Assembly (NCBI GenBank): GCA_022605955.1
Contig: JAKCOZ010000005.1
Coordinates: forward strand, 48,198,005-48,262,004
Direction: 5' to 3'
DNA: 64,000 nucleotides
From: Rallus limicola
Taxonomy: Eukaryota; Chordata; Aves; Gruiformes; Rallidae
Position 1 is the first letter of the stretch. Each line of letters starts with the position of its first letter. A model generated the notes under the pieces. It had not been told where the DNA came from and made no database searches. It saw only the letters and a program-made list of their open reading frames with translations. This document shows positions 13,568-26,000 of this stretch, piece after piece. A program made the translations under genes and the position numbers.

Positions 13568-16401
13568 CAAGGACAGTGTGTAAGAGTGTAGAATGCAAAA
13601 CTCTGAAATGCTAAACTGTGTTATTAAAGGAAAAATAAATCTAAGTAGGAAATCATATTTTTTAAAAAACCTGGTGTGTTGAATTTGAATGGTTGCTGTT
13701 GACTTGCAGACAGCCAAGCTGCACCCCTTCTCTGAACCTACGGTACATTGGCTGTTCAGGGCTTTGCACTTACATGCCTGATAGACCTTAATTGTGGCAC
13801 TTCCCTTCCTCCTCACAGGAGATTTGCCATAACTTTTCTCAGAGTCCTGCGTTTCATGGGGTGATTCTGCTGGAATAAACAAGGCGACAGTGTTCAACCT
13901 AACGTCGTTGTCAGGAGTCCTCATGCAGGTAGAGTAGAAATAACTGGAATGGCTTTTTAGGCAGGTTCAGAAAAGTAGGGACAGAATGGGGCTTGAACGC
14001 CTGAAGATGTAGATTTATTTTTTTTACAGTTTTTTCCTTTCTTCTCCAGTGTCGTGACTCTTCTCAACCCAGAAGTACATTGTAGGTATGTGTCTGAAAT
14101 GGCAGGCCACAGTGCAGCATGTAGAAGCAGCACACTGTTTCGGGACGAGGGGAACAGTCATCTTTCTACTGCATTTCTGATTGGGCCTAGTGCTGCTAAC
14201 CCTGCTCCCCACAGCTCTTTCTTGCTGAAATCCCCATTTCCCCTCCTTTGCAGCGCTGCAGGGATAGCACTGGGTCTAGCAATCTGGGAATGTCCTGCCT
14301 GTGCTCAGAGGCGAGACCACGGTGAAAGCCACAGCCTGCTGCCACCCGCACGCAAGAGATCTGCCCAGCAGACGCTGACCGCTGCGGCATGGTGTCAGAA
14401 AGTGCTGGGTGGGTGAGCGAGCACCTTGATAAAATGGGGATGCCAGAGCAAAGGTGGTCATGGTGAGAGGGAAGGGGGGATAGGAAATGCTGTCCTCGCC
14501 ATACACAGGCTGAGAGCAGTCACAGGGAAGTAACTGGCTGCTCTGGCGTCCCCTGCCCTGCTCATCACACATTCTGCTCGTGCTCCCACACTGGCATTTG
14601 AGTTTGCACTGCCTAACACTCCTCACATCCTGCCGTGGAGTGTGACAAGATGGTGAACTTCCTTGCCTTTTTAATGAAGTGGGTTACTTTCGAGCAGAGT
14701 CTTCTCTGCTGTCCCCAGAGCTGCTCCTTCCCAATTTTTTTTTGCTTGGTGCCACTCAGATGCGACATTTGTGTCATTACAGTGCAGCAGGGTAGGTGGA
14801 GAGGAAACAAATTGCTTTAAACATGAAGGCAAACACCAATTCTCTCCTCACCTCCCGCACCTCCTCCTTCAGCAATGAATCGTAATTAAAACAATACGTG
14901 ATGCTGTTCCTGGCAAGAATAAGGTTTTATAGGTTTCTTCTTCGCAACAGGTCACGGGAAGCAGCTGGCAGCTTTGGCATGAAGGAGGTACTGTGCTTGG
15001 GATGACAGGAGGAGAGTGACAGCTCTAGGTGAGGAGCTCTCCTGCTCTATGCAGGGTGCTGTGCAGGCACATGCTGGAGCCTGAACCTGCTGTAGGGGCC
15101 ATCTCTTGTAAGAATTGCAGGGAGATTTTATTTTATTTAATTAATTTATTTAATGTTTTCCAGTGTTTAAAGGTTTGTTTGCTGTCTGGTAAGGAGAAGC
15201 AGTTTCAAAAACTCACTTCTTGGTCCTTCCAGACAGACCTATCCCTGCTCTCTGGGACAGTCTGCTTCAGTGTGGCCAAGTCCCAGAATCGTCTGAGGAA
15301 GGGGAAAATACCCAGCAGACAAAGCAAGTGGTGGAAGATGTGACTTCCCCCATGTCTCCCAAAGCCAGACTTCCATGAATCTGTTGTGCAGTTCCTTATT
15401 GCACTCCTTGGGCAGAGCCCTGGAGGCTGTCGCTGTCAAGCAACATGTCTGTTTTGTCCTTGCTGTTTGGCCAAAAGTGGCAATAGCCCCAGATCTTCCC
15501 CTGCCCCCCTCAACAAGCATGAGACCCAGAGAGCGTGAGCCCACCCAGCTCTGCTCCTTTGGGGTAACATCCGGCAGTAGTGGAGGTTGGACCCTGCTAC
15601 ATGCTCCTGCTTGCCCCACAGGCCCCAAGGATGGGGAATGGCCCGAGCTAGGAGGTGAATTCCCACCAGCTGGGCTGGCAAATGCAAACAAGACCCTGGG
15701 GACTGACAGCCACCCCCCCAGATGGATTAGGCAGCACTTGCCAGTGGCTTGCAGTGCCGGTTGCATCTGGTTTGGGCAGGTGCTGGTTAGAGGCCCGTGT
15801 TGTTTGCAGACACTGCTGTGGACACACGGTGGCTGCTTTGTGCCAACGCAGAAGCGCCCACAGCAGAGATCATTAGGATCAGTCCTGGCTGGTAGGAATG
15901 ACACTGGTCTCAGCAAACTCTGTGCCATCAGCCAGCGGGGATGCAGACAAGCTTGTCCCCAGTGGTTGCCACATTAGCAAGTGTCCTGGGGTAGGTGGTG
16001 GCTGCTGGTAAATGGCACCCAGTCCTCCAAGGATGTACAGAAATCTTACCCAAACATGGGGGCTGGAAGGAGGGGGGCTGGTCAAAGTGCCTGGCCGGGT
16101 GAGGACTTAGAGCTCGAGACTGAGATGGCTGCTCAGATCCCCATGTCTACAGAGGTGTAGCTCCATAGCTGCTACTTGCCGTCATTCTCAGAAGGAAGCC
16201 CTTGTTCTCCCACTTCAGACTACAAGGTAAGAAGGGAGCAAAGAAAGGTGGGGGAAGAAAGTATACCCCAAATCTTCTTCATGTTCGTTGAAGGAAAAGC
16301 GTTGATTAAAACTTGGAAGTAGGCAAATCTACGTCCTTAACCAAGCTGCTCCTTGATCTGGCTGAGTTTCAGTTCTCCTGAGAGCCACACGGTGAGGCTG
16401 T

Positions 16402-16954
16402 GCAGGTTAATAGGTCCAGAGAGGTCATTCCTCTCCTCTACTCTGCCCTGGAGAGACCACACCTGGAATATTGTGTCCAGTTCTGGGCCCCTCAGTTCAA
16501 GAAGGACATAGAACTCCTTGAAAGAGTCCAGCGCGGGTCCACCAAGGTGATTAAGGGAGTAGAACACCTTCCTAATGAAGGTAAGGGAGCTGGGCCTCTT
16601 TAGCTTGGAGGAGACTGAGGGGTGACCTTAATAATATTTATAAACATGTAAAGTCAGGAGAATAGAGCCAGGCTTTTCTCAGTGATGACCAGCAATAGGA
16701 CAAGGAGCAATGGGTGCAAGCTGGAGCAGAGAAGTTCCATTTGAATGTAAGGAGAAATTTTTTCTCTGTTAGGGTGACAGCACTGGGACAGGCTGCCCAG
16801 AGAGGTTGTGGAGTCTCCTTCTCTGGAGATATCCAAAACCTGCCTGGATGGGTTCCTGTGTGATTTAGTCTGGGTGACCTTGCTCTGGCAGGAGGGTTGG
16901 ACTAGGAGATCTTTCAAGGTCCCTTTCAACTCACAATGTTCTGTGATTCTGTGA
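16402..16954 (+). mobile_element. CR1 LINE, 5'-truncated 3' end
   Basis: This is a typical avian CR1 retrotransposon 3' fragment. The 5' part still translates to the end of the CR1 ORF2 reverse transcriptase protein: [20 protein letters not shown] followed by [20 protein letters not shown] (positions about 16430-16555). The middle shows the standard 'CTGGGACAGGCTGCCCAGAG' block, and the copy ends in the hallmark 'CTGTGATTCTGTGA' terminal repeat. The reading frame is interrupted after about 200 bp, so this is a dead copy. Confidence 0.93.
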
Positions 16955-19580
16955 GTTGGGGTGCGGCTTCCATATAGCTCTGAAATCAGTGTGATCCCCT
17001 CCGGTGCCTCCTTTTGCCTTGCTGCTCTTGGGGGACGTGACCATGTGGCTGCCAATGCTGGTCAAACTCCTCTTGCTGAACCAGCTCAGAGTCCCAAAGA
17101 GGTTTTAACTCCACAGTCTGAACAAATACTCATCTTTAGCCTCCAACCAGCCCCAACGCGGGGCTGTGCCTATCCCAGCAGCACACACAGCTCCCCTGCC
17201 TACCAGGGATCAGTCACAGCCATATAGATTATGCTCTTGCACCAGAAACTTTGATTTTCTGAAATAAAAGAAAATCCCACGTGGGATCTTCCTCTGCTCC
17301 CCTGATCACTGCTTGGGGATGCCTGCTTTTATGGCAGCTGTGAGGTATCAGGGCTAAAGGGGCTCTCGCCTGGCAGGGCACTTCTCCACAATTCTTTAGG
17401 ATTAGTCTCATGTCCAAACCTTAAGCAATGATGCAATGTGCCATGTTGACTGGCAAATAGCGTGTGCTTTGGGGTAGTCCAGCCCGTCAGCATGCCCTGG
17501 GAGCAGCCTCTAGCCCCGAGGGTGAGGGTATAGCTTCAATACCCAGGGTGTTGGAGCCAGCTGGCTTTGGCCTCTGCCCTCTCCGCACTGTTTGAGGCCA
17601 TGGTGAGCAACACGGTTATCACAGAACAACTTTTTCATGTGTGTAATGACCTTCTGGGTATGGTGCTATTGCTGCTTGGCCATTTGGAGAGCAGCAGGGA
17701 ACGTGGGGTCATGGCTATCACCTGTCACAGGGACTGGTGCTCACAACTGTCACTGCTTCACATGCAAGGCTGGATTCCCTTTTCGGCTGAAGTGCTGGGC
17801 TGAGGGCTGTCACTGGAGAAGTCCCTTGTGTTGCATGCTTCAACTGGTTTAAGCTGTGGGAAGCAGCACAGCTGTACAACATAGAAATTTGGAGAGGTGC
17901 TGGATGTCCCTGAACAGTTTTAGGAGGAGGTTTTGCTGGCTGGAGAAGGGGAACAGTGTTTCTGGCTTTGGTTCCAGTTTATAACTCAGTGCTGGGAAGG
18001 TCAAGTGTCCACTGTGTACTGCTTTCCTCTTGTGCAGTGGCAATGTGGTCACCCTCCCCAGGGGAGCCTCACAGGCCACTAGCCCTGGTACTGGGGAGCA
18101 GTAGGGCGGACTGGTGGAAAGGAGTAAAATGTGCTGACCTACACAGGATGTCACAGTCCCGTTGATGGACACAGGACAGATGGGGTATTTCAGACCCCTC
18201 ATCATCAGATGAATCCTGGCTCTCTCAAACCAGTATCAGCTTTGGTGGGACTGGAGCTACTGACCAGCTGAAAGGGGCAGCACCCAAAAGCAGCGGCTGC
18301 AAGGTATAAAATGTAAAAAAAAGGGTCTGGAGCACCCCCAAAAAAATGGGGTTCAGAGGCCACAGCATTGCTTTCCGCACAGGGCCCATAGGTGTTTTCT
18401 CCCCTCCTGGTTGTGCTGCGGGATGCTGAGGCCGTGGACAAGCGTGTACCCTGCCCTCTGCATGCTGCAGTCCTTTTTCCAAGCTGTTATTGCTGAGTAT
18501 CTGTGATTTATATTTTTGTTCCCCTCTACTAAAATACAGGACGTCTCACCGCAGCCAGCATTCAGCCCACGAGTCCCACGGGAGAGATTTGTGAGTTGTA
18601 ATGAGAGTGCAGGAGCCTTTCACCTCGAGGACATCTCTCAGCATCCAGCTCCCTGCACAGAAAGTGCTGACTCTGTTCTGGCTGATGCCCAGCCCGAGAG
18701 CTTTTTCTTTTGGCAATTCACGGGCTACACTTGTGACACCAGTGGGGCAGACCTTCAGGCAGGGGGGCACCTCCATCTTCCTGCACAGGGCATAGTACAT
18801 CACCCAGGGCTGTGCTAGGGCATCCTGGGACAGGACCCCAGCTGCTCTTCTCCTCCACTTGCAGCAGTGGTGGGAAATGGCACCAAGCAGACACAGGTTC
18901 TGGGAGACAGATTTCTGAAGAGTGGAAGGTCCCTGGTCCCCAGTCCTTATCTTGGTCTGCCTGGTTGGAAGCTGCAAAGTGGTGGGAACGTGAAGGGTGG
19001 GATGGGGGTGGTCTGTTCCCCCTCCTGCACTCCCAAATCCTTGCTGGCGGCAGGTCAGAGCTGCTTGTGGTTTGTGACCCCTCCGCTGATGTCTCTTCCA
19101 AGCACTTCTCCAGTCTCCTCCTGGACTCCTGTGAACTGCATCTACAAAACCTCTGCCTTCACCCTCCTTGTACCAGCATCAGCCAAAGGGTCCCTTCTAG
19201 AAGGGTGCCAAGCCCCCCAGCTCTCCCTATGGTGTGGACCTCTGTCACCAGCCCCACACTGTCCTCTTCCCCAGAATGTCATTGCTCTCCTGTCCTTTTC
19301 TGCTCCTAATACACCCTTGTAAAGACATGGGCCTGGACCTGCACCCAGCACTGCTCCTTGCTTGGGGAGAGGACAGGGACAGTGGGGTCCTTCTTGCTCC
19401 TCCTGCAGCCACATGCACCGGTGCCACCACCAGCTGCCCCCTTGGGCCCCCGGCAGCCCCAACAAAAGCAATGCGGGGCTGTGCTGGCGCTGCCACTGTG
19501 TGTGCCGGGTAATGAGCAAATCAGCTGGTGGCCAAAGTACAATTACAAGTTGTTGCTGGGAGCTGCTCTCTTCCAAGTGA

Positions 19581-20011
19581 GTTAATTGAAAATACATTGA
19601 GACCATTATTAGTAATTACAAGGTAGCTGGCGGTCTGCAGGGGAGAGTGGCACGGGACGTGCACGTGGTGCGTTAAGCACTTGCCACCCTTTAGCAGGAC
19701 CCGGGTGGGTGGAGGGGGTGCGGATGGCGAGGAACAATGAGCAGAGTTGGGGGGGGGGGGGAGAACCACCGTTCCCACCTTCCCCACAGCTCTCCCAGAC
19801 TCCCCACAGATGCCAAAGAAGTGGGGAGCTTGGGAACGGGGCTGAGAGCAAACCAGCTACTGGGACTGAGCAGACTGGGGTAAACCTGCCTCCTATACTG
19901 GTTTACTGCCTTCTCCCTGCAGCTTCTGGGCTGAGCTAGCCACGTGCACCCGAAGAAGGTCCAAGGTCCAAGCAGGGACAGAGGAAGCAAGGGCTGGGAG
20001 TCTGCTGGGAA
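19581..20011 (+). promoter_or_regulatory. AMN: presumed AMN promoter / 5'UTR region
   Basis: This is the sequence immediately before the AMN start codon. No TATA box is convincing. An AT-rich island at 19581-19622 (GTTAATTGAAAATAC … TTAGTAATTACAAGG) stands out in a GC-rich background and resembles half sites for HNF1 or homeodomain factors. The start codon has G at -3 and A at +4, an acceptable context. The transcription start is not determinable here. Confidence 0.35.
19749..19762. repeat. poly-G run
   Basis: A run of about 12 consecutive G bases lies 250 bp upstream of the AMN start codon. Length may be imprecise because such runs are error-prone in assemblies. Confidence 0.85.
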
Positions 20012-20054
20012 ATGAAGTGGCTGTTCTTCCTCCTCAGTGTCCTGCAGCTCCTTG
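20012..20054 (+). CDS. AMN: AMN exon 1 (signal peptide)
   Basis: ATG at 20012 opens MKWLFFLLSVLQLL, a short basic-then-hydrophobic leader, and the exon ends G|GTGAGT in phase 1. With exon 2 the leader continues as G-AAAA-TYKQW, so signal peptidase would cut in the Ala run (about residues 15-19). This exon carries no conserved residues, so it rests on signal-peptide character, phase match to exon 2 and the donor; an upstream alternative first exon cannot be excluded. Confidence 0.8.
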
Positions 20055-23000
20055 GTGAGTACATCCAGGGCCCAGGCGCTGTGATGAGCAGGGTTGACTG
20101 CTGGACAATGTCACCATTTTGGGAGTGCTTTTGGCAGTCCTGTTTGGGAGCAGAGCTGCAGGCTGTGTTACCCAAGGCAGACCTGTAAGGAAAGGTGGTC
20201 TGCAGGGAAAGGCATTCCCAACTGCCCAGAGGGAAGGCTGGGGAACGAGGCTGAGATTACTGTGTTGCACCAGCTGCACCTCTGCTGCTTGGGTTTTCCT
20301 GCTCTTGTTGGAAGCTCTGCACTGCAGGATGAGGTCTCTGTTGAATATGCATGTTGCTCTGACGTTCAAGGGCTGTGCTTCCCTGGAGACAAGGCTGATT
20401 AAACAGCGCACTGATATTTCCGGGGCTGTGGAGGGTGCAGGAATGCTTCAACAGCGTTTTGCAATGGGAGATTAACCTCCCTGGCTCTGCAGTCCCAGGC
20501 CTGAGGACATGCTGGTGCTGATGCGGACATGGAGACATCTCTGTAGGGTAGCGTGGCATGAGCTCTGTGGCACAACACCTTGCAGCTGTGGAACCTTGTG
20601 AGATGTGTGTGCGATGGGCCTGGCTGAGCCTTTCTGCTGGAGATTTAACTTCTCCAGCTGCCCAAGATGTGAGGGATGTGAGTCACCCACAGCAGGGACA
20701 GAACAACTTGCAGTTACAATCTGGGGACTTTTTCCTTTCTTAAGCTCTTTGGGCTCAAAGGCAGCGAGGTGTGCATGCCCACAACACTGCAAGTAACTGC
20801 TGGGGTTCCGTTCTTATCACTGCTATGGATCTATCTTTTTTTTTCCTTCTCCTAAGTGTGTTTGAAAGTAGATAAGGGGGAGTGAGGTGTTTGTTGTATC
20901 TGAGGGCTCCTTCAGGCAGCTGAAAGGGGGATGGGGGAGCTCCGGTGCACCTTGCACCCAGGCTCCAGTCTCTGTCCCTACATTAGGACTTTGTTCTGGT
21001 CAAAAAGATGTCATTCATTTTCGCCAGAAAGTAGCTACATCCAGCAAATAGTCTCAGCAGAGTCCCAGCAGAGTCAGACAGTGAAAATTAAGCTCCAAGG
21101 CAATTGTTTCACGCTGCTGAAGTCTCTGCAGAGCCTACAGAGCACAACTGGCCACATCCCTCCTGCAGCTGGGACCAGCAGGAACCAGATTCCTGCACTG
21201 CATCTCCCTCCTTTAGCTGGAGTCCTTCACACCCCTTCCCTCCCCAGGCTCCCCAGGGATGCCCATGTCCTCCCTGTGGCAGTCTCCGCCTGACCTCCAG
21301 TGCCCCAGAATTACTCCTCCACCCAGTCCCCTCTGTCTTTCTACGTATTTTATAGTTCTGTGGGGTTTTTTCCCCTCAGGAAAGGATGATCCATAATAAG
21401 AACAAAGGGTCTTTTTTTCTTTTTTCTTTTCCTTTTTCTCTCTCTGTCTCATAAAGCACTTGCCCACAGCTATTTGATTCAGGCTGCCACGCTGCAGCTG
21501 AACACATCTCTCCTAGGCTGGGATGTGTGAGGCTTCCCTACGCTGGCGCAAACAGCACAGGTTGGACTGGAAACTCACCTCTGCGACAGCCCATCCCCGA
21601 ACTGGTGGGCTCATCCCTGTGGGAACCCACGGGCAGGACTACCATCATCCCAAGCCCCTTTTGGGAGACCTCTATTTCCCATCCTGCCTTTGCTCCAGGC
21701 TGCAGGACACCATTTGAATCCACGCCCCTCCCCCTGTCTTTTGTCCTCTGTGTCCCATAGCAAGTGTCCTCTCTCCTCTCACCCTGTCCTCATGGTCCTG
21801 ACAGCCCTGCATGCCCATTCCTGAAAAAAACAAGGTCTCTGCACATGTGAATGGACCAAGTGGCAACAAACCCCACTGGGATGAATGCCTAGGTACCAGG
21901 TGTATGCTATTCTTGCCCACTGCCTTCAGGACTTGCCGGCCTTCTCTCTGCCTGCCAAGTATTAGTCCCTTGCTCCTCTTCCTACCTGGGTGGATAAAAG
22001 CCATCACCCAGCTTGAAAATTCCCTTCTGCCAAAGGAGGGCTGTGGCTGCTACAGGGCTGCTCTTGGGTGGAAAATCTCCAAATCTGGCCTGAAAAAGCC
22101 AAGCCACCCCATAGAGCATCCTGGAGAGGTCTCCCAGTGCCTCCCACCCACTGGATTACGCTGGTTTCCTTGCTCCTTGCAGCTGCTGCCGCCGCCACAT
22201 ACAAGCAATGGATCCCCAACACCAATTTTGAAACCGCCTCCAACTGGGATAAGGGAAGAGCCCCCTGTGCCAGCGACATGGTTCATTTTGAGAAGAACCA
22301 GGTACTGGGGATTTTATTTTACTTTTTAATTTGTTTTATTATATTTTGGTTTTGGAAAACGCCGTTGGGTGTTGGAAAAGCCCTTTGCCTGACAGGGAAA
22401 AGCACATTGTTGTTTTTGCTTTTCTTACAGGTGGTCTCAGTCTTTGTCAGGTCTTCCCATGCACTGACAGACATGGTAAGTCAGCGTGTGGTGGCACGGA
22501 AGGGCAGGTGAGGGCAGGGATGGCGCTGGGGTACTGCCAGCCAGGTGGCATTTTCCCCTACCCCCTCTCCAGGCATTTTGACATTTTGCTCCGTGGTCCA
22601 GCTGGACCGAGGATGCCTCAGGGAGGGGCAAGAGTCACAGCAGCCTGGGTCTCTCTGAACCCTGGAGCCAAAAAAAGCATATTTCTGGGATTTAAATGTT
22701 TTTGTTGTTGTTAGGTTAGGTGGGGAATGCACCCCAAAATTCACTTGTATTTGGAATAAATTAATTTTCCCTCCCCCGAGGAAGGAAAAAACCTCCTCCA
22801 TGGCACTGAGACCTCAGCAGTAGTTTGCTGAGCAGTGCCAACCCACGGCATTGCCAGCACGGAGCAGGCTTTGGCCCCGGGCAGAAGCTAAGTGAAGCTG
22901 ACATCAAAATATCTTAAAATGAAAACAAACCACTCTGAGAAATCCCAAAATGTTGCTCGAGAAATTCTCTTTTGAGTGCCATTGGGTTTATATTTTTCTG

Positions 23001-26000
23001 CAGCATTGTTAGCCTGGCTGTAGCAGGACGGGCACGGCACCGTATGTCAGTGCCTATGCTGAGTGAGATAAGACTGTGGGGCTCTTGCCTTAGAGGGGTT
23101 TCTGAGCAATGCAGTTTCCCCCCAGAAGAGGACCCCTGCCTGGAGCAGGGTGACAGGCAGCTGTGATAGCACGAGGTCTCCATCCCCACAGTTTGGAGGG
23201 TCAAAGTTAATAGGGAGGAATTAAAGGGAAGAGGAAACCTACTGCCCCAACACACCAGTGTGGAACGGATCACCATCCCAGCACTGGGACAGCATGAAAT
23301 GGGCAAAACATCCTCCCCCAGACAGGGTGAGCTTGTGGCCAAGATTTCTCTCTTGATTTTAGGGACAGCTTTGCTCTTTCGTTGGCCATTAAATCCAAAC
23401 AAGCCCTTGAAATTTATGTGGTGTAATTTGTTCAGGCTGTCTACGCCACTAATAGTTTTGATGCTTTAATAACGCCATGCGCCACATTTAATCCCTCTCC
23501 AAATATTTGGAGGAGTTACTTTATTTATATGGCATTTTAAATATGAATTTTTGAAGGGAAGACTGTACTGGGGAAATACGTACAAATATAATGTAATAAA
23601 TGATGTGGAATTTACCCAGAGAAGAAAAGAGCAAAATACCACTCCAGTAGATTTTATTTTACTTACAGATGAATGTATAATATTTCTAAAGTACTTTCAC
23701 CAGAGACCTGCAAAAAGCATAATTGCAAGGCTACGTTATTCATTATGGGCATGAGCCTTTCGCAGCCACACTGAGGAGCTGGGCTGGAGCAGCCCTGGGC
23801 TGGCTGAAGGAGAGGGAGGTGCAACACAACCTTTGCACAGCTGATGACATCGGTGGCCACGCCACTGTGCCTGTTGTCCGCTGGCTGCTCAGATGGACGT
23901 GTCCCATCACAACTGAGAGACAGGGTCAGGGTGCTGGAATGGCCTCCGACTCATCCCATTTAAGGATCCAGCGGTTCTTGCCCCAGGGTTTCTCTGCACC
24001 AAGTGGCACCGCACCTAGCTGGTAGTAGGCTATATCCTGGGGAGCAGCTCATGCCTTCCTTCTGAGCATCACTCCCACAACAATTCCCCTCGAGCTGTCC
24101 CAACGAGCTTCCTAGCATGGTGGCGAATATTTCTTTATGATTTTGACTCAGCCACCTCCCTCCTGGGTGCTGCCGTGCTCTGTTGTCACCAGGTGATAAG
24201 GGGACTGCCAAGATTAGGGATGAAAAAGGAATGAAACCCACCACCTGAGCCGGTTTGCTGCTTGTGGAGATGGTGTGAAATTTGGCAACAGGCTGGCTAG
24301 AAAATGAATTGGTCGTGAGGCTTTTTGCAGAGAGGCTGGGCTGCACCTGTTCGGCTGCCGGTCGCGCTGCGCCGGAGCATTAATCACTTAAATCAGCAGG
24401 AATATATTAAGCTTTAGAGTCGCCATGGAGATGCTATACAGCCTTTGGTCAGAAAAAAAAAAAAAAGGAGGAGTGTTGCTTGCTGTAGTAGCACAAGAGG
24501 AGATTCATGGCTGGGAAAAGGGGGTGGCCTCCCACTGACTTTCACCAGGATAGTGTGTGTGGCGGGTGCAGGGGGGATGCTCAGTGCCAGTGTCCTGCTG
24601 GCAGGGGGGCACCATGAGACCTCCCATCCTGACATGCCAGTTGAGTGGAGAGAGACCTGGGGTCCCAGGGGTCCTCATGTGCCACCATCAGCCCCCCCAG
24701 CATTTTGTGTTAAAGGACACACTTCTGTATGGTGACAGCTCCAGCTCATCCACCCCATGCAGGCACCAGCTGAGTGCCAGGAGCTGCTTTCTTGAGAGGA
24801 GGCTGGGGCTGTTGGGGCACACAGCTCAGCTCCATGCTTGGAGGAAACCCATTTATTGCCCGGCCCAGGGGTTATTTGGTTTGAAGTTTGGAGTGGGTCC
24901 CTAATTCAGCCACACGCTAAATCCAAATCCAGTTTAAGTGTAAGTGACTTTGAAGCAAAACCGTTGTGATTAGGCTGGATTTTCTATGGCATTTAGCTGC
25001 CTAAAGATGCAAATCAGTATTTAACTGGCTTTCAGAGGCTCCTGGGAGTAAATCTGCAAAAAAGATGGAGGTGCTTAGGGTGGCAGTGCCTGATGTGGGA
25101 GCTCCAGGCTTTGCTTGCTGCTCTGCTGGAAGAGATGGCTTCTCTGAGGGGTCTGAACTCTCTGGCTGTGGCTGTGCTTACAAAGGGAGCCAGGCCAGGG
25201 CACGGCTGCAGCTGTGAACCCAGCATTTGCCCCGGTAACGCCAGCCCCGGTGCAGTTTGTGCCCACGCCAGCCAGCACGGCAGTGTGGGCCAGGGATGGA
25301 TGATGCTGGTTGCTATTTTCGGGGCAGCAGGAGTCGGGTTTAGCCACGTGGGCAGAGCAGCCTCGCTCGACCCTCGCGGTGCCAGGGTCAGGGCACTGGT
25401 CGGGGTTATTCGGCAGCACCGGCATCACCTTTCCATCTCTGCTCCATCACTGAGCTCTGCGACAGAGGTGGCAGCTGCCTGTGCCTCCTCCTGCCCACAT
25501 GGTGAGGGGCCGCAGGGGCTAGGTGAGGGCTGGGAGTGTAGGGGCACTGGGTCTAACCAGGGACGCCTCACCCAGCCTTATATTTTTAGCTGCCTAATTG
25601 CGGCAGCAGAATGTACTCGGCTTTGCTGCAGGATGCTCCCGCTCAGTTCCTGGCAGAGATTGATCTTGAAATGCCAATTGCTCTCCAGGGGCGCCGGCTC
25701 TAATGAATTGCCACAGTTTGTGCTTGTCCCAGGCGCCGGCGCTCCCTCCCCCCTGCTTTCCAAACAGCAAGGTAACGAGACACCCAGAAAAGGGATTATT
25801 TTTCCTTCTCCTGAGATGAAGGTAAAAAAATTTCCGGGGAGTGCGTGTGTGCCTGTGCCAGCACGTAACGACAAGACTGAATCCTGCAGGCTTTTCTCCG
25901 GCGGCGTTCCCGCTGAAGGTTTACCCTGGGAAAGGAGTGCGGTAAAACAGCCTTTTGCAGTCGCCTCCCCGAGTTCATTTGTTCCTTGCACTCTAGTTTC

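Larger units (their letters stand above)
6349..13585 (+). other. TRAF3: TRAF3 3' untranslated region (probable full extent)
   Basis: About 7.2 kb of AT-rich, non-coding sequence follows the TRAF3 stop. AATAAA signals occur at 6685, 10360 and 13562 among others. The last, followed by a GT-rich stretch, sits near where base composition starts to change, so it is the best candidate for the distal end. Several ATTTA/TATTTATT motifs near 13500-13520 would fit an unstable, regulated message. Human TRAF3 also has a 3'UTR of several kilobases. Without transcript data the end could be proximal (6.7 kb or 10.4 kb), and the rest would then be intergenic. No open frame here is convincing. Confidence 0.55.
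13586..20011. other. TRAF3-AMN intergenic region
   Basis: About 6.4 kb separates the likely TRAF3 end from the AMN start codon. The AT-rich composition gives way to GC-rich sequence after about 14 kb, so chance open frames become long (up to about 230 codons near 15239-15977 on both strands), but none shows a domain or splice context. It holds one CR1 copy (16402-16954), a 12-base G run near 19749 and the presumed AMN promoter just before 20012. No RNA gene was recognised. Confidence 0.75.

Noticed and set aside
15239..15977. Overlapping long frames on both strands (229 and 200 codons)
   Set aside because: Both lie in GC-rich intergenic DNA on opposite strands, show no recognisable domain, and neither has promoter or splice support.
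18516..19606. Cluster of 100-165 codon frames upstream of AMN
   Set aside because: Frames occur in several frames on both strands of GC-rich DNA, with no similarity to the AMN N-terminus or any family I recognise.
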